Shown here: in pieces, positions 1 through 8,087 of the stretch | Layout of the letters: every line of letters begins with the position of its first letter | How positions within the stretch are numbered: the first letter of the stretch is position 1 | NCBI RefSeq assembly: GCF_000952855.1 | Contig: NZ_JSVU01000003.1 | Span: 372,001-436,000 of the forward strand | Direction: 5' to 3' | Origin: Aequorivita vladivostokensis | GTDB taxonomy: Bacteria > Bacteroidota > Bacteroidia > Flavobacteriales > Flavobacteriaceae | Length of the DNA stretch: 64,000 bases | Program-made: the position numbers and the translations under genes | The notes under the pieces: model-generated | The model's input: only the letters and a program-made list of their open reading frames with translations | Databases searched by the model: none | Told to the model about the DNA's origin: nothing

Positions 1-63
1 AAATTCTGAAAAAAATTTCCTGAACCCAAATTCGCCCACTGTTAAAATAAGCCTATGCAATTC

Positions 64-92
64 TTTGGGCCAACATATTTTTTTTAGCTTTA
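64..92 (+). promoter_or_regulatory. Putative Bacteroidota promoter for the first lipoprotein gene
   Basis: TTTG at 64-67, a 17-nt spacer and TAGCTTTA at 85-92 resemble the -33/-7 pattern TTTG...TAnnTTTG of this phylum. Predicted start of transcription lies about 20 nt before the ATG at 119. Seen by eye only. Confidence 0.4.
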
Positions 93-118
93 TAAGTCAA
101 GTTTAAAAAAACAATATT

Positions 119-604
119 ATGAATATCAAAGTATTACTTACGCTACTTATTTTAATTCCGCTGACTTTCTCCTGCAAAAACACCAAAGAGCCCGAAGCGG
201 AGCCGATAGTCCCCACTGATACCAAAGCCACGATGGAATACAATGAAAACAGGCTAGATAGCATTCCCGCCAATCGTGAATTTTCCGGCGCTTTTAAAGG
301 AAGCGGAAGCGAGCCTTTTTGGAGCGTTACGCTGGATGCTGATAAAATTCTGTTTGAATCGGCGGATGCAGATCTAAAATCGTTTACCGCACCCCTCACA
401 AATCCTGAAATTTCTGGTAATTCCACAACGTTTACCGCCGACCAAAAAGACGGAATCATAAAAGTGACGCTACTTGAAGAGAAATGCACAGGGGCAATGA
501 ACGGTATAGAAATGACACATAAGGTGAAGGTTTCCCTAAAATTAAAGAACGATAAAGATTTCAGAAATTTTGAAGGTTGTGGTGCTTATGAAGAATGGAA
601 GTAA
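119..604 (+). CDS. Small lipoprotein, COG3650-like
   Basis: 161-residue protein with a type II signal peptide: a short Lys-containing start, a hydrophobic stretch, then the lipobox LTFSC with the acylated cysteine at residue 19. After a Pro/Glu linker (about 20-50) comes a beta-rich domain with the phrase GSGSEPFWSV near residue 62 and a late C-x-GxM pattern (CTGAMNG), as in the uncharacterised COG3650/META-like membrane-attached proteins. Function is unknown; it should sit on the inner face of the outer membrane or in the periplasm. ATG 119 is chosen because it places the signal peptide exactly at the N terminus. The next gene starts 12 nt after its stop, so the two are probably co-transcribed. 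Confidence 0.8.
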   Translation: MNIKVLLTLLILIPLTFSCKNTKEPEAEPIVPTDTKATMEYNENRLDSIPANREFSGAFKGSGSEPFWSVTLDADKILFESADADLKSFTAPLTNPEISGNSTTFTADQKDGIIKVTLLEEKCTGAMNGIEMTHKVKVSLKLKNDKDFRNFEGCGAYEEWK

Positions 605-616
605 AAATTTATCAAT

Positions 617-973
617 ATGACCCAGGTAGAAACCTATATTGATTCATTCCCATTAAATACTAAAGAAAAGCTTTGCAAATTAAGGATGATGATAAAAGAA
701 TGGGTGCCAATGGCCGAAGAAACCATCAGTTATGGGATGCCCGCGTTCAAACTCCACGGAAAATCTTTGGTATATTTTGCTGGCTATAAAAACCATATCG
801 GATTTTACGCGCTTCCTTCTGGGAATGATGCTTTTCAAAAAGAACTTTCAAACTATAAAACCGGCAAGGGTTCTATACAGTTTCCCCTTTCGGAGGAATT
901 ACCGTGGCAATTGATTGAAAAGATTGTAAAATATAGAAAAACCGAAGTGGAATCCAATAAAAAATCGCCATAG
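617..973 (+). CDS. DUF1801 (YdhG-like) domain protein
   Basis: 118 residues, a full single-domain match in style to the DUF1801/YdhG fold (Fe-chaperone CyaY-like fold): an N-terminal helix (VETYIDSFP), the conserved SYGMPAFKLHGK segment at about 40-52 and the YFAGYKNHIGFYALP segment at about 53-68. The biochemical role of the family is not settled; it is cytoplasmic. It follows the lipoprotein gene by 12 nt on the same strand. Its TAG stop lies inside the left arm of the hairpin at 960-998, which presumably ends the two-gene transcript. Confidence 0.85.
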   Translation: MTQVETYIDSFPLNTKEKLCKLRMMIKEWVPMAEETISYGMPAFKLHGKSLVYFAGYKNHIGFYALPSGNDAFQKELSNYKTGKGSIQFPLSEELPWQLIEKIVKYRKTEVESNKKSP

Positions 974-998
974 AACCGTAAGCGCTATGGCGATTTTT
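960..998. terminator. Bidirectional rho-independent terminator
   Basis: A perfect 14-bp inverted repeat (arms 960-973 and 985-998, 11-nt loop) with A-tract on one side and T-tract on the other. It lies between convergent genes (DUF1801 on + and the 47-residue ORF on -) and can serve both. Confidence 0.8.
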
Positions 999-1011
999 GA
1001 TACTTGTTTTT

Positions 1012-1155
1012 TTAAGCCGTATCCCTTGGCTGATGTTTTTCCTTTCTTTCCTTTTCCTGATAATTAATATCCTTTCCTTGCGTGGCACTCTTGTTTATAG
1101 CCTGCTCTTTTTTACTTTGTTTTTCCTTTTCCAAATTTTTTTCGTTCTTTTCCAT
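1012..1155 (-). CDS. Small highly charged hypothetical protein (47 aa)
   Basis: An open frame of 47 codons from ATG (1155-1153) to TAA (1014-1012), too short for many gene finders. About 45% of residues are Lys or Glu, with Gln and Asn making up much of the rest and no hydrophobic segment, so the product would be a soluble, disordered or helical peptide. It begins MEKNEKNLEKEK and ends HQPRDTA. Support is the clean frame filling the gap, the shared terminator directly after its stop, and its place next to stress-type genes on the same strand. Similar short charged proteins occur near DUF421 and PA2169-type genes in flavobacteria, but I cannot test homology here. Confidence 0.5.
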   Translation of the reverse strand: MEKNEKNLEKEKQSKKEQAINKSATQGKDINYQEKERKEKHQPRDTA

Positions 1156-1233
1156 AATTTCTATATTTTTTGTTGAAGTGATAAATTACACAACAATTGG
1201 CAGGCAATCAAATTTTTAGAACGGAATTAACAC

Positions 1234-1755
1234 TTAGCGTCCCACGTCCTCCAGCAGCCAATCCTCTATTTCCACATCATCGTCCTTTGTGTGGAGCACC
1301 GCAATATCACCGGTACATTCAAAGATTACCGCTCTTACTTGTGAGAGTTCAAGTACATTTGCCTCCCGCAATTTGGAGCGAAGATCGGCTTCAGTGACGC
1401 GGGCCTTTTTCAAATTTTCGTGAAGTATCTCTTCCCCGTCCATCAAAAGCATCGGTTGGTTGTCTATTAGTTTCTGAACAATGCTAAAACGTCTCAGCAT
1501 CGCTACCGAAATCTGTAGCAAATATACCGCAGCCAGACCCACAGCGCCCTGCAATAAGCTAACGGACTTGGACAAGATGGTCGTGGCGATTACGGACCCT
1601 ATTGCAACCGTCATAGCAAAGTCAAAACTGCTCATTTTTGAAAAACTTCGTTTGCCAGCCAGTCGGGTAAATAGAATTGTGGCGATGTAAATTCCGATTG
1701 CCGTTAAAACAATAGCAATCAGGGAGGCGGTGGATGCTTCAAACCATTTTATCAT
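1234..1755 (-). CDS. DUF421 (YetF/YcaP-type) membrane protein
   Basis: 173 residues. Three predicted membrane helices near 10-30, 45-63 and 65-88 are followed by a soluble alpha/beta domain (about 95-173) with the motif QPMLLMDGEEILHENLKKARV typical in style of DUF421. The family is found in the cytoplasmic membrane of many bacteria, often in spore or stress regulons; molecular role unknown. ATG 1755 fits the first helix. It is 32 nt downstream of the FAD oxidoreductase and 78 nt upstream of the small charged ORF on the same strand, so all three may share a transcript. The length is normal for the short form of the family. Confidence 0.88.
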   Translation of the reverse strand: MIKWFEASTASLIAIVLTAIGIYIATILFTRLAGKRSFSKMSSFDFAMTVAIGSVIATTILSKSVSLLQGAVGLAAVYLLQISVAMLRRFSIVQKLIDNQPMLLMDGEEILHENLKKARVTEADLRSKLREANVLELSQVRAVIFECTGDIAVLHTKDDDVEIEDWLLEDVGR

Positions 1756-1787
1756 TTTGGTAATTTTTTTTAATTAAAAGTATTTAT

Positions 1788-2987
1788 TTATCTGTTGAAT
1801 TTATAATATTCCAAATAAGGATGGGGCGTTTTATTGATGGAATGCACAATTGCGTCCATTCCCATAACGCTGAAGGTAATGCCATTTCCGCCAAAACCTA
1901 ATATATAATGTTCATTCTTTTTAGGCTCCGGTTTTCCGAAATATGGCAGACCATCCTTTGTCTCTCCAAATGTGCCTGCCCAAGAGTAATCCATCACAAA
2001 AGGGATGTCCGGGAAACATTTATTAAAACTTTTTACAAGTTCTTTCTCCTTTTTGGGAAGCAGGGCATCGCGCCGTGCAGCATTCTTGAACTCGCGGTCG
2101 CCACCACCCATTACAATCCGCCCGTCGTCGGTACTTCTGAAATATAAATAAGGGGAATCTGTATTCCAATAAATTCTCTTTTCAAAAGCTTTCGGAATTT
2201 TTTCAAAGGCTTCCGATGCCAGGGCAAAGGTGCTTTTCAAATCCACAATATCTTCCTTGAGCGTTTCGGTACTTTCGTAGCCGGTGCAATGCACCACATC
2301 TGCTACTTCAATAGAAAAGCCAGTCTTCGTTTTGGCAATCAATTTGTCGTCTTTATATTTTATTTCCTCAATTTCGGTTCGGTCGTAAATTTTCAAACCT
2401 TTATCTGTGCAATATTCCAAAAGTGCATTCGCCAGTTTGTACACATCCATCACGGCTCCGGATTTTGATTCAATGGCGGCATACGCTTTCAGCCCTAATT
2501 TTTCCAATTCATCCTTTGTAAGCCATTTCACTTTAAAACCGTGATTTTTTCTTGCTTCAAATTCATCTTTTAGAAAAGGGATATCCTTTTTAGAGGATGC
2601 AAAATAAACGCTGTATCTTTCCTCAAAACCGCAATCTACCATTATTGCGCTTATGATTTTTTTCAAATCGGTTATAGCCTTTTCACAATTTTGATAACTT
2701 GAAACCGCACAAGTTAGGCCCACCTGCTCTATCAGTTTATGCAAGGGCACGTCAATTTCATATTGCAACATACTGGTACTCGCGGCGGTGCTGCCATTAC
2801 AGACGTCCCTGCGGTCTACCATAATGACTTTTTTTCCTTCCTCAATAAGTTTATAGGCCATTAGCGCTCCCGTAATTCCGGCACCAATAATTAAAATTTC
2901 TGAAGAAATAGACTCCTTAAGCGAAGGATAGCTCTGCGGCAAGGCATTGCGGATAAGCCAAAATGGCTCGTTAGAACGTACGTCCAT
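1788..2987 (-). CDS. FAD-dependent oxidoreductase, DAO family
   Basis: 399 residues with the D-amino-acid-oxidase (DAO, PF01266) layout. The N-terminal dinucleotide fold has GAGITG at 35-40 and an acidic end of beta-2 (VDRRD, 57-61). The flavin-contacting segment GSTAASTSMLQYE follows, and near the C terminus is the second FAD motif HYILGFGGNGITFS. It should oxidise an amine, amino acid or hydroxy acid with FAD in the cytosol, but the substrate cannot be read from sequence. Flavobacterial relatives lie with stress-response genes, as here (DUF421 downstream, PA2169-type gene divergent upstream). Start ATG 2987 leaves a 193-nt divergent promoter region before the gene at 3181. Confidence 0.85.
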   Translation of the reverse strand: MDVRSNEPFWLIRNALPQSYPSLKESISSEILIIGAGITGALMAYKLIEEGKKVIMVDRRDVCNGSTAASTSMLQYEIDVPLHKLIEQVGLTCAVSSYQNCEKAITDLKKIISAIMVDCGFEERYSVYFASSKKDIPFLKDEFEARKNHGFKVKWLTKDELEKLGLKAYAAIESKSGAVMDVYKLANALLEYCTDKGLKIYDRTEIEEIKYKDDKLIAKTKTGFSIEVADVVHCTGYESTETLKEDIVDLKSTFALASEAFEKIPKAFEKRIYWNTDSPYLYFRSTDDGRIVMGGGDREFKNAARRDALLPKKEKELVKSFNKCFPDIPFVMDYSWAGTFGETKDGLPYFGKPEPKKNEHYILGFGGNGITFSVMGMDAIVHSINKTPHPYLEYYKFNR

Positions 2988-3180
2988 AATTTTTTATTGA
3001 AAGTTAGGCATTATGCGCATTCCTACCCTTTGCTTTAGTATTTATTTATAATTCGGAAATGAAACAAACATTCTTAAAAAAGATTAACAACTTTCGTTAA
3101 ACACTTCTCAATTGTGAAAATGATAAGAGACAGGCCCCGCGAAGAAAGGTATCTTTAGTAAAAATTTAAAACGAAAAACT

Positions 3181-3660
3181 ATGAAAACTACACACGAAAA
3201 AGCAAAGGAGCACAACCACGATAAGCTGGTTGATAATTTACAGGAGCTTTTGGAAAAAAATTATGATGCCGAGAAAGGCTTCACCAAGGCAATGAAAGAT
3301 GCCAAAGGCAACAACTTGAAGAAATTTTTACAGCAACAGGCAGCACAGCGCAGCAGATTTGCTACGGAGCTGGACCAACAAATCCGCAACTTAAACGAAG
3401 AACCAAAAGACAGCGGAAGCTTTACCGGCGACCTGCACAGAACTTGGATAGACATTAAAAGTGCAATTGCCGGAAATACAGACGAAGCGGTACTCGAGGA
3501 GTGCATTCGCGGCGAAAAGGCAAGTTGGGAAGAATATGAGGAAAAATTAAAGGAAAACGCTTTTCCTCCAAATATTTCCAGTGTACTGCAGAAGCAAGCG
3601 TCTGAAATACACTCGACTCTAAATCAAGTAAAAACGTTGGAAGACCTTGCAGATGATTAA
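3181..3660 (+). CDS. PA2169 family four-helix-bundle protein (DUF2383)
   Basis: 159 residues, almost entirely helical: four amphipathic helices near 12-42, 44-75, 88-113 and 118-155, with the segments LVDNLQELLEKNYDAEKGF and CIRGEKASWEEYEE typical of DUF2383/PA2169-type ferritin-like bundles. No signal peptide. The family is linked with general stress responses in Gram-negative bacteria; function unknown. The sequence TATCTTTA at 3150-3157, 23 nt before the ATG, is a good -7 box, though I do not see a -33 box at standard distance. It is divergent from the FAD oxidoreductase, so this spacer probably carries two promoters. Strong terminator follows at 3695. Confidence 0.88.
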   Translation: MKTTHEKAKEHNHDKLVDNLQELLEKNYDAEKGFTKAMKDAKGNNLKKFLQQQAAQRSRFATELDQQIRNLNEEPKDSGSFTGDLHRTWIDIKSAIAGNTDEAVLEECIRGEKASWEEYEEKLKENAFPPNISSVLQKQASEIHSTLNQVKTLEDLADD

Positions 3661-3694
3661 AAATCATTGAATTGCTCGAAGAAGAAAAAGAATA

Positions 3695-3729
3695 AAAAAG
3701 CCCTGTGAATTAAAATTCACAGGGCTTTT
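3695..3729. terminator. Bidirectional rho-independent terminator
   Basis: Arms 3695-3711 and 3714-3729 form a nearly perfect stem with a 2-nt centre, GC core GCCCTGTGAATT, A-tract left and T-tract right. It lies between the convergent PA2169-type gene and the DUF4397 gene. Confidence 0.9.
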
Positions 3730-3752
3730 CAACTTAACAATATGTGCAAAAT

Positions 3753-4751
3753 TTAGTTTTTCACAAACCTTTTGCTGGTAACAACACTACTTCCATCCAT
3801 TATAGTAAGATTGTAAACGCCTTTCTCAAGATTGTTTACGTCTATTGAATCACTGAAAGCACTTTCTGAAACAACACGTCCCAACATATCCGTTATGGCT
3901 ACGGAATGATTATTTAAATCAATTCCGGGAGCACTAATGTTGATACGTTCGGTGGCGGGATTTGGGTAAATTGCAAATACAGAAGCATTAAATTCAGATA
4001 CGCTTAACGGCACAGATGGCAATTCCAGCAGATTACCACCTGCAGGACTCGCTACGAATAATCCAAATGCCGGTCCGTCTGAGTTCTGTGTTGGGTCCAA
4101 AAAACCAGAAGCCAAAACGGTCAGAGCTGCACCGTCCAGGCTTAGTGTCGCCAATGGTGCTTGGTAACGGGCAACTGTTACTGCCCCAGTTTCATCAGTA
4201 ATATCCAAAATATAATCAGCTGTAGGCAACTCTAGATATCCTTGAAATTCAGAATAGGAAATATCGTCCACAATGGTACCCGCACCAATACCGGTTTCCA
4301 CAACATCTACCCTAGGAGCATCTGTAGATCCGTGGTGTACAAGCACATCAACATTGGCAGGATCTGCAGCCATTTCCCGCGCCATTGGAAAAACTTGCAA
4401 ACTGAGTGGCGGAGCAGGGCTATAACCTGTTGGGCTAACTATTCCGTCGGCTACGACGATATACTTTTCATTGGCTGTAAGGGTAACGGGAACGGTCAGT
4501 AAGACATCTCCAACGCCGGTACTATTGCCAGGAGCAATCCCGATGTTTATTTCAACCCCCGCAGGAAGGTCCAAAAATGGCGTTGCGGTTCTAAAGGCGA
4601 AATCGTCTAATGCCAAATCAGAGTTTATATAGACATCTACTTCTGCTGCAGCCGCATCGGCTGAGTTGTGTATCACTTGTACACGGGCTGTTTGGGCAAA
4701 CGAATTGCCGGTAAATAGGACAATTGCAAAAATTAGTAATACTTTTTTCAT
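3753..4751 (-). CDS. DUF4397 domain protein with T9SS type A sorting domain
   Basis: 332 residues. A Sec signal peptide ends at FAQ (residue 20). Two DUF4397 repeats follow: ARVQVIHNSADAAAAEVDVY at about 22-41 opens the first, and VDVLVHHGSTDAPRVDVVE at about 133 opens the second; these are Ig-like beta domains found in secreted and surface proteins. From about 256 there is a T9SS C-terminal domain with YPNP at 262 and the closing pattern LEKGVYNLTI...KRFVKN. The protein is therefore expected to cross the outer membrane through the type IX system and have its tail removed or attached. No catalytic residues are apparent; binding or structural roles are likely. The gene stands alone between terminators. 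Confidence 0.9.
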   Translation of the reverse strand: MKKVLLIFAIVLFTGNSFAQTARVQVIHNSADAAAAEVDVYINSDLALDDFAFRTATPFLDLPAGVEINIGIAPGNSTGVGDVLLTVPVTLTANEKYIVVADGIVSPTGYSPAPPLSLQVFPMAREMAADPANVDVLVHHGSTDAPRVDVVETGIGAGTIVDDISYSEFQGYLELPTADYILDITDETGAVTVARYQAPLATLSLDGAALTVLASGFLDPTQNSDGPAFGLFVASPAGGNLLELPSVPLSVSEFNASVFAIYPNPATERINISAPGIDLNNHSVAITDMLGRVVSESAFSDSIDVNNLEKGVYNLTIMDGSSVVTSKRFVKN

Positions 4752-4923
4752 AATATATAGTTTTTAGTTCGGTGCTAAACTAATAAATAATATATTTTGT
4801 TTAATCTTTTTTCTGAAATGTTTAACAAAATGATTTTAAATATTGATTTACAACAATTTATGTCATACGACAAAAATTAAAATTTTTAATAAAATCATCT
4901 CGAAACTTCAACCAAGCATAATG

Positions 4924-4952
4924 AAAAAAGCTCCCAACTTATGGTTGAGAGC
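4924..4952 (-). terminator. Rho-independent terminator of the CstB-like gene
   Basis: On the minus strand a 9-bp stem (arms 4952-4944 and 4938-4930, one G-U wobble, 5-nt loop) is followed by six T at 4929-4924. It sits 28 nt after the stop of the CstB-like gene. Confidence 0.85.
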
Positions 4953-4979
4953 TTCCTAATAATCAATATTTTAAAAAAT

Positions 4980-6362
4980 CTATGAAACGGGAATACCAGC
5001 GTTTTTAATAGCCGCAAAGCCGCCGGCTACGTTCACTACATTGTGAATGCCCCTACTTTTTAAGATGGAAGCGGCAATTACGGAGCGATAGCCGCCCGCA
5101 CAATAGAGATAGCACTTACCGTTATCGGGAAATGCACTTACATATTCATTTAAAAACCCCAATGGCGCGTGGGCCGCGCAAGAAATGCGACCATTGGCGT
5201 ACTCCCCGTCATTGCGGACGTCAAATACCGGAATATTGTTTTCCAACTTTTTCTTGAATGTTTCCGCATCAACAGAGTCTAAGGTATCTATTTCCTTACC
5301 AGCTTCTTTCCAGGCGTCTATGCCTCCCTGCAAATAACCCAGCGTCCTGTCAAAACCTACTCTTGACAATCTGGTTACAGCCTCCTCTTCCCTTCCCTGA
5401 GGTACTACCAACAATATTTTTTGTTCCACATCTGCGAGCAACGCTCCCACCCAAGGTGCAAAACCTCCGTCCAGTCCAATAAAAATGGAGCGTGGAATGT
5501 GGCCATCAATAAAATCAATCTGATTGCGAACATCCAGAACCACAGCGCTGGTCTCATTGGCCATTCTTTCAAAAGCCTCAGGGTCAAGAGGCGTTGTTCC
5601 CTGAGCAATTACGTCATCAAAAGCGGTATAGCCTTCTCGGTTCATTTTTACGTTCATGGGAAAATACAACGGTGGCGGGGCCAAGCCATCGGTAACTTCC
5701 TTTATAAATTCCTCTCGCGTCATATCGGCACGTAGGGCATAGTTCATTTTCTTTTGATTGCCCAAAGTGTCCACGGTTTCCTTCATCATATTCTTTCCGC
5801 AGGCAGAACCGGCGCCGTGTGCCGGATATACAATTACGTCATCCGCCAAAGGCATGATTTTATTGCGAAGACTATCAAACAGAATACCCGCAAGGTCTTC
5901 CTGTGTTATTTCATTTCCTTTTTGGGCAAGGTCCGGACGGCCCACATCTCCCAGAAAAAGCGTGTCGCCACTAAAAATAGCGTAATCCTTTCCGTTTTCA
6001 TCCTTCAGCAAATACGTGGTGCTTTCCATAGTGTGCCCAGGCGTGTGGAGGGCGGTAATGGTTACCTTTCCCAATTTGTAAACCTCCTCGTCCTTGGCCA
6101 AAATTGCATCGAAGGCAGGATTGGCATGGGGGCCATAGACGATAGGCGCACCGGTTTGCTGGGAAAGCGATAAGTGTCCACTCACAAAATCTGCATGAAA
6201 GTGGGTCTCAAATATGTATTTGATTTTTGCATTATCTCTTGCGGCACGTTCCAAGTAAGGCTTGGTTTCTCGCAAAGGGTCTATAATAGCGGCCTCACCG
6301 GCACTTTCAATGTAGTAAGCGCCTTGCGATAGGCAACCTGTATAAATTTGTTCAACCTTCAT
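4980..6362 (-). CDS. CstB-like persulfide dioxygenase-rhodanese fusion
   Basis: 460 residues. Residues 1-240 are an ETHE1/BaeB-type metallo-beta-lactamase fold with ETHFHADFVSGH (H54, H56, D58 as iron ligands), HTPGH at 106-110 and SGDTLFLGD (D133). Two rhodanese-like domains follow: the first (about 265-350) lacks the active cysteine, with VVPQG where the loop should be; the second (about 365-460) has the complete loop CAGGYRS. This order equals Staphylococcus CstB, which oxidises low-molecular-weight persulfides to sulfite and thiosulfate. Bacillithiol persulfide is a plausible substrate, because bshB1 lies 2 kb away. No CstR-like regulator is visible nearby. Single gene with its own terminator. 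Confidence 0.88.
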   Translation of the reverse strand: MKVEQIYTGCLSQGAYYIESAGEAAIIDPLRETKPYLERAARDNAKIKYIFETHFHADFVSGHLSLSQQTGAPIVYGPHANPAFDAILAKDEEVYKLGKVTITALHTPGHTMESTTYLLKDENGKDYAIFSGDTLFLGDVGRPDLAQKGNEITQEDLAGILFDSLRNKIMPLADDVIVYPAHGAGSACGKNMMKETVDTLGNQKKMNYALRADMTREEFIKEVTDGLAPPPLYFPMNVKMNREGYTAFDDVIAQGTTPLDPEAFERMANETSAVVLDVRNQIDFIDGHIPRSIFIGLDGGFAPWVGALLADVEQKILLVVPQGREEEAVTRLSRVGFDRTLGYLQGGIDAWKEAGKEIDTLDSVDAETFKKKLENNIPVFDVRNDGEYANGRISCAAHAPLGFLNEYVSAFPDNGKCYLYCAGGYRSVIAASILKSRGIHNVVNVAGGFAAIKNAGIPVS

Positions 6363-6444
6363 TTTTTCCTTTTTTCACAAATATAAGGATAGTATTTTCC
6401 AAATTATAGATGAAAATATCCAAAGTATCATTTTTCACATAAAT

Positions 6445-6478
6445 TTTGCATTATGGCTTAGAACTTATTTTATCTTTA
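6445..6478 (+). promoter_or_regulatory. Putative promoter of the lipoprotein-M28 peptidase pair
   Basis: TTTG at 6445-6448, 22-nt spacer, TATCTTTA at 6471-6478. It predicts a transcript starting near 6484, which supports the ATG at 6503 and rules out an earlier start in the same frame at 6446. Confidence 0.5.
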
Positions 6479-6502
6479 CCCGTCAACTTAATAGTGTATA
6501 AT

Positions 6503-6835
6503 ATGAAAAAAATAATCTTGGTTATGGTTTCGCTGTTTGTCCTTTCCTGCGCTACGGAAAACAAACAAGAAGATGTAGTTCGCGAATTGGCAAAAAAAGA
6601 TGCCATTGAAAAATTACAGTTGCCCGAGGGCACAAAGTTCAGCGATGAAAATATTGAAGTAACAGAAAAAAAAACCGAATCGGGTACGCTGGGCGTAACC
6701 TATCTGGTTAAAGTAACCATAAAGTCGCAAGACCGGGAAGGCAATGAGGTAATAAAAACCCATACCTTCAACTATAAAAAAACAGGAGAAAGTGGTTCAA
6801 ACGCTTCTGATTACGAACTAACCTCCTTTGAATAA
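6503..6835 (+). CDS. Small hypothetical lipoprotein (110 aa)
   Basis: Starts MKKIILVMVSLFVLSC, a textbook lipoprotein signal with the cysteine at residue 16. The open frame extends 19 codons further upstream, but the signal peptide and the promoter-like sequence at 6445-6478 favour ATG 6503. The mature part is charged, with a likely helix (about 25-45) and two or three beta strands (GVTYLVKVTIKSQD). No family recognised. The M28 peptidase gene begins 17 nt later on the same strand, so a two-lipoprotein operon is likely. Confidence 0.7.
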   Translation: MKKIILVMVSLFVLSCATENKQEDVVRELAKKDAIEKLQLPEGTKFSDENIEVTEKKTESGTLGVTYLVKVTIKSQDREGNEVIKTHTFNYKKTGESGSNASDYELTSFE

Positions 6836-6852
6836 TCTTCCATTATTACCAT

Positions 6853-7857
6853 ATGAAAATTCTATTTATTGCTATTTTTTCGGCATTGTCCTTTTCTTGC
6901 AATTCCGCTCAGAAAACAATCAATCCCAAAGAAAAAAATGTTGAATATGCCAATTCCATTACCGCGCAGGATTTAAAAAAACACCTGTATATCTATGCCA
7001 GTGATGAAATGGAAGGCCGGATGACCGGTACCAAAGGCCAAAAAAAGGCGGCTGAATACATTCGCGATTTTTACAAAAAAGAAGGCATCCCCGCTGCTCC
7101 GGGAACTACTGATTATTTTCAGGAAGTTCCTGAAAGCTATTTCGCAGGAAAAAGAGAGCCACGGTCTTCTGAAAATGTAATCGCTTTTATAAAAGGCTCA
7201 GAAAAACCTGAAGAAATAATAGTGATTTCTGCACATTTGGACCATGTGGGCATGGACAATGAAGGAAATGTATTTAATGGAGCCGACGACGATGGCAGCG
7301 GCACCGTTGCTATTATGGAAATAGCCCAAGCCTTTCAAAAAGCCGTAAAAGATGGCAAGGGCCCCAAGCGCTCCATTTTGTTTCTTCACGTTACGGGAGA
7401 AGAAATCGGCCTTTATGGCTCGCGTTATTATACCGAAAATCCGCTGTTCCCGTTGGAAAACACCGTGTGCAACCTCAATATAGATATGATAGGCAGGATT
7501 GACTCCGAAAAAAAGGAGAATCCAAATTACATCTATTTAATAGGAAGCAATAAAATAAGTCAGGAACTGCAGGACATTTCCGCGGAAGTGAATGAGAAAT
7601 ACACCCAATTGGAGCTGGATTACAAATATGACGACCCCGACGACCCGAACCGCTTTTATTACCGAAGTGACCATTATAACTTTGCGAAAAACAACGTTCC
7701 CATTATTTTTTACTTCAATGGCGTACACGAAGATTACCACAAAATAACGGACACGCCCGATAAGATAGAGTATGATTTGATGGCCGAGCGCGCGAAGCTC
7801 ATATTTTTGACTGCTTGGGAAGTCGCCAACCGCGAAAACAGAATTATAATTGATTAA
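6853..7857 (+). CDS. M28 family zinc peptidase, lipoprotein
   Basis: 334 residues. Lipobox FSC with acylated Cys16, then a short linker and an M28 catalytic domain from about 40 to the end. Metal ligands can be followed in order: ISAHLDHVG (His), NGADDDGSG (Asp), TGEEIGLYGS (catalytic Glu and ligand Glu), LNIDMIGR (Asp) and YHKITDTPDKI (His). It should be a periplasmic, membrane-anchored aminopeptidase or glutaminyl-cyclase-like hydrolase; M28 lipoproteins of this size are common in Bacteroidota. It follows the small lipoprotein by 17 nt and ends at a strong terminator. Confidence 0.9.
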   Translation: MKILFIAIFSALSFSCNSAQKTINPKEKNVEYANSITAQDLKKHLYIYASDEMEGRMTGTKGQKKAAEYIRDFYKKEGIPAAPGTTDYFQEVPESYFAGKREPRSSENVIAFIKGSEKPEEIIVISAHLDHVGMDNEGNVFNGADDDGSGTVAIMEIAQAFQKAVKDGKGPKRSILFLHVTGEEIGLYGSRYYTENPLFPLENTVCNLNIDMIGRIDSEKKENPNYIYLIGSNKISQELQDISAEVNEKYTQLELDYKYDDPDDPNRFYYRSDHYNFAKNNVPIIFYFNGVHEDYHKITDTPDKIEYDLMAERAKLIFLTAWEVANRENRIIID

Positions 7858-7885
7858 AGAAGGAAATTACAACAATCGATAAACG

Positions 7886-7917
7886 AAAAAATCCTCCCAA
7901 AAAAAGGGAGGATTTTT
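7886..7917. terminator. Bidirectional rho-independent terminator
   Basis: A perfect 12-bp stem (arms about 7887-7898 and 7906-7917, loop of seven A) with T-tract on the + side and A-tract on the left. It serves the M28 gene and probably also the tRNA on the opposite strand. Confidence 0.9.
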
Positions 7918-7924
7918 ATTTTCG

Positions 7925-7999
7925 GGTGGAAGACCGGGTTCGAACCGGCGACCTCCTGAACCACAATCAGGCGCTCTAACCAGCTGAGCTACAACCACC
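7925..7999 (-). tRNA. tRNA-His (anticodon GTG)
   Basis: Cloverleaf read on the minus strand: G-1 at 7999, D-stem GCTC/GAGC, anticodon stem CCTGA/TCAGG with loop TTGTGGT (anticodon GTG), five-nt variable loop, T-stem GCCGG/CCGGT with TTCGAAC. The encoded extra G-1 opposite C73 is the His identity element. CCA is not encoded. Acceptor stem pairs 1-72, 2-71, 3-70, 4-69 and 7-66, but positions 5-68 and 6-67 are T opposite T (see findings). Not part of a tRNA cluster. Confidence 0.95.
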
Positions 8000-8087
8000 A
8001 TTTATTGTGCATTAAAACACAACTTTGCTAAGCAGGCGCAAATATAAATCAATTATAACGGTTGCGCAATACTCTTTTTGAAGAAAA

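Noticed and set aside
5754-6173. 139-codon open frame opposite the CstB-like gene
   Set aside because: Shadow of a well-supported gene; the composition is random and no motif is seen.
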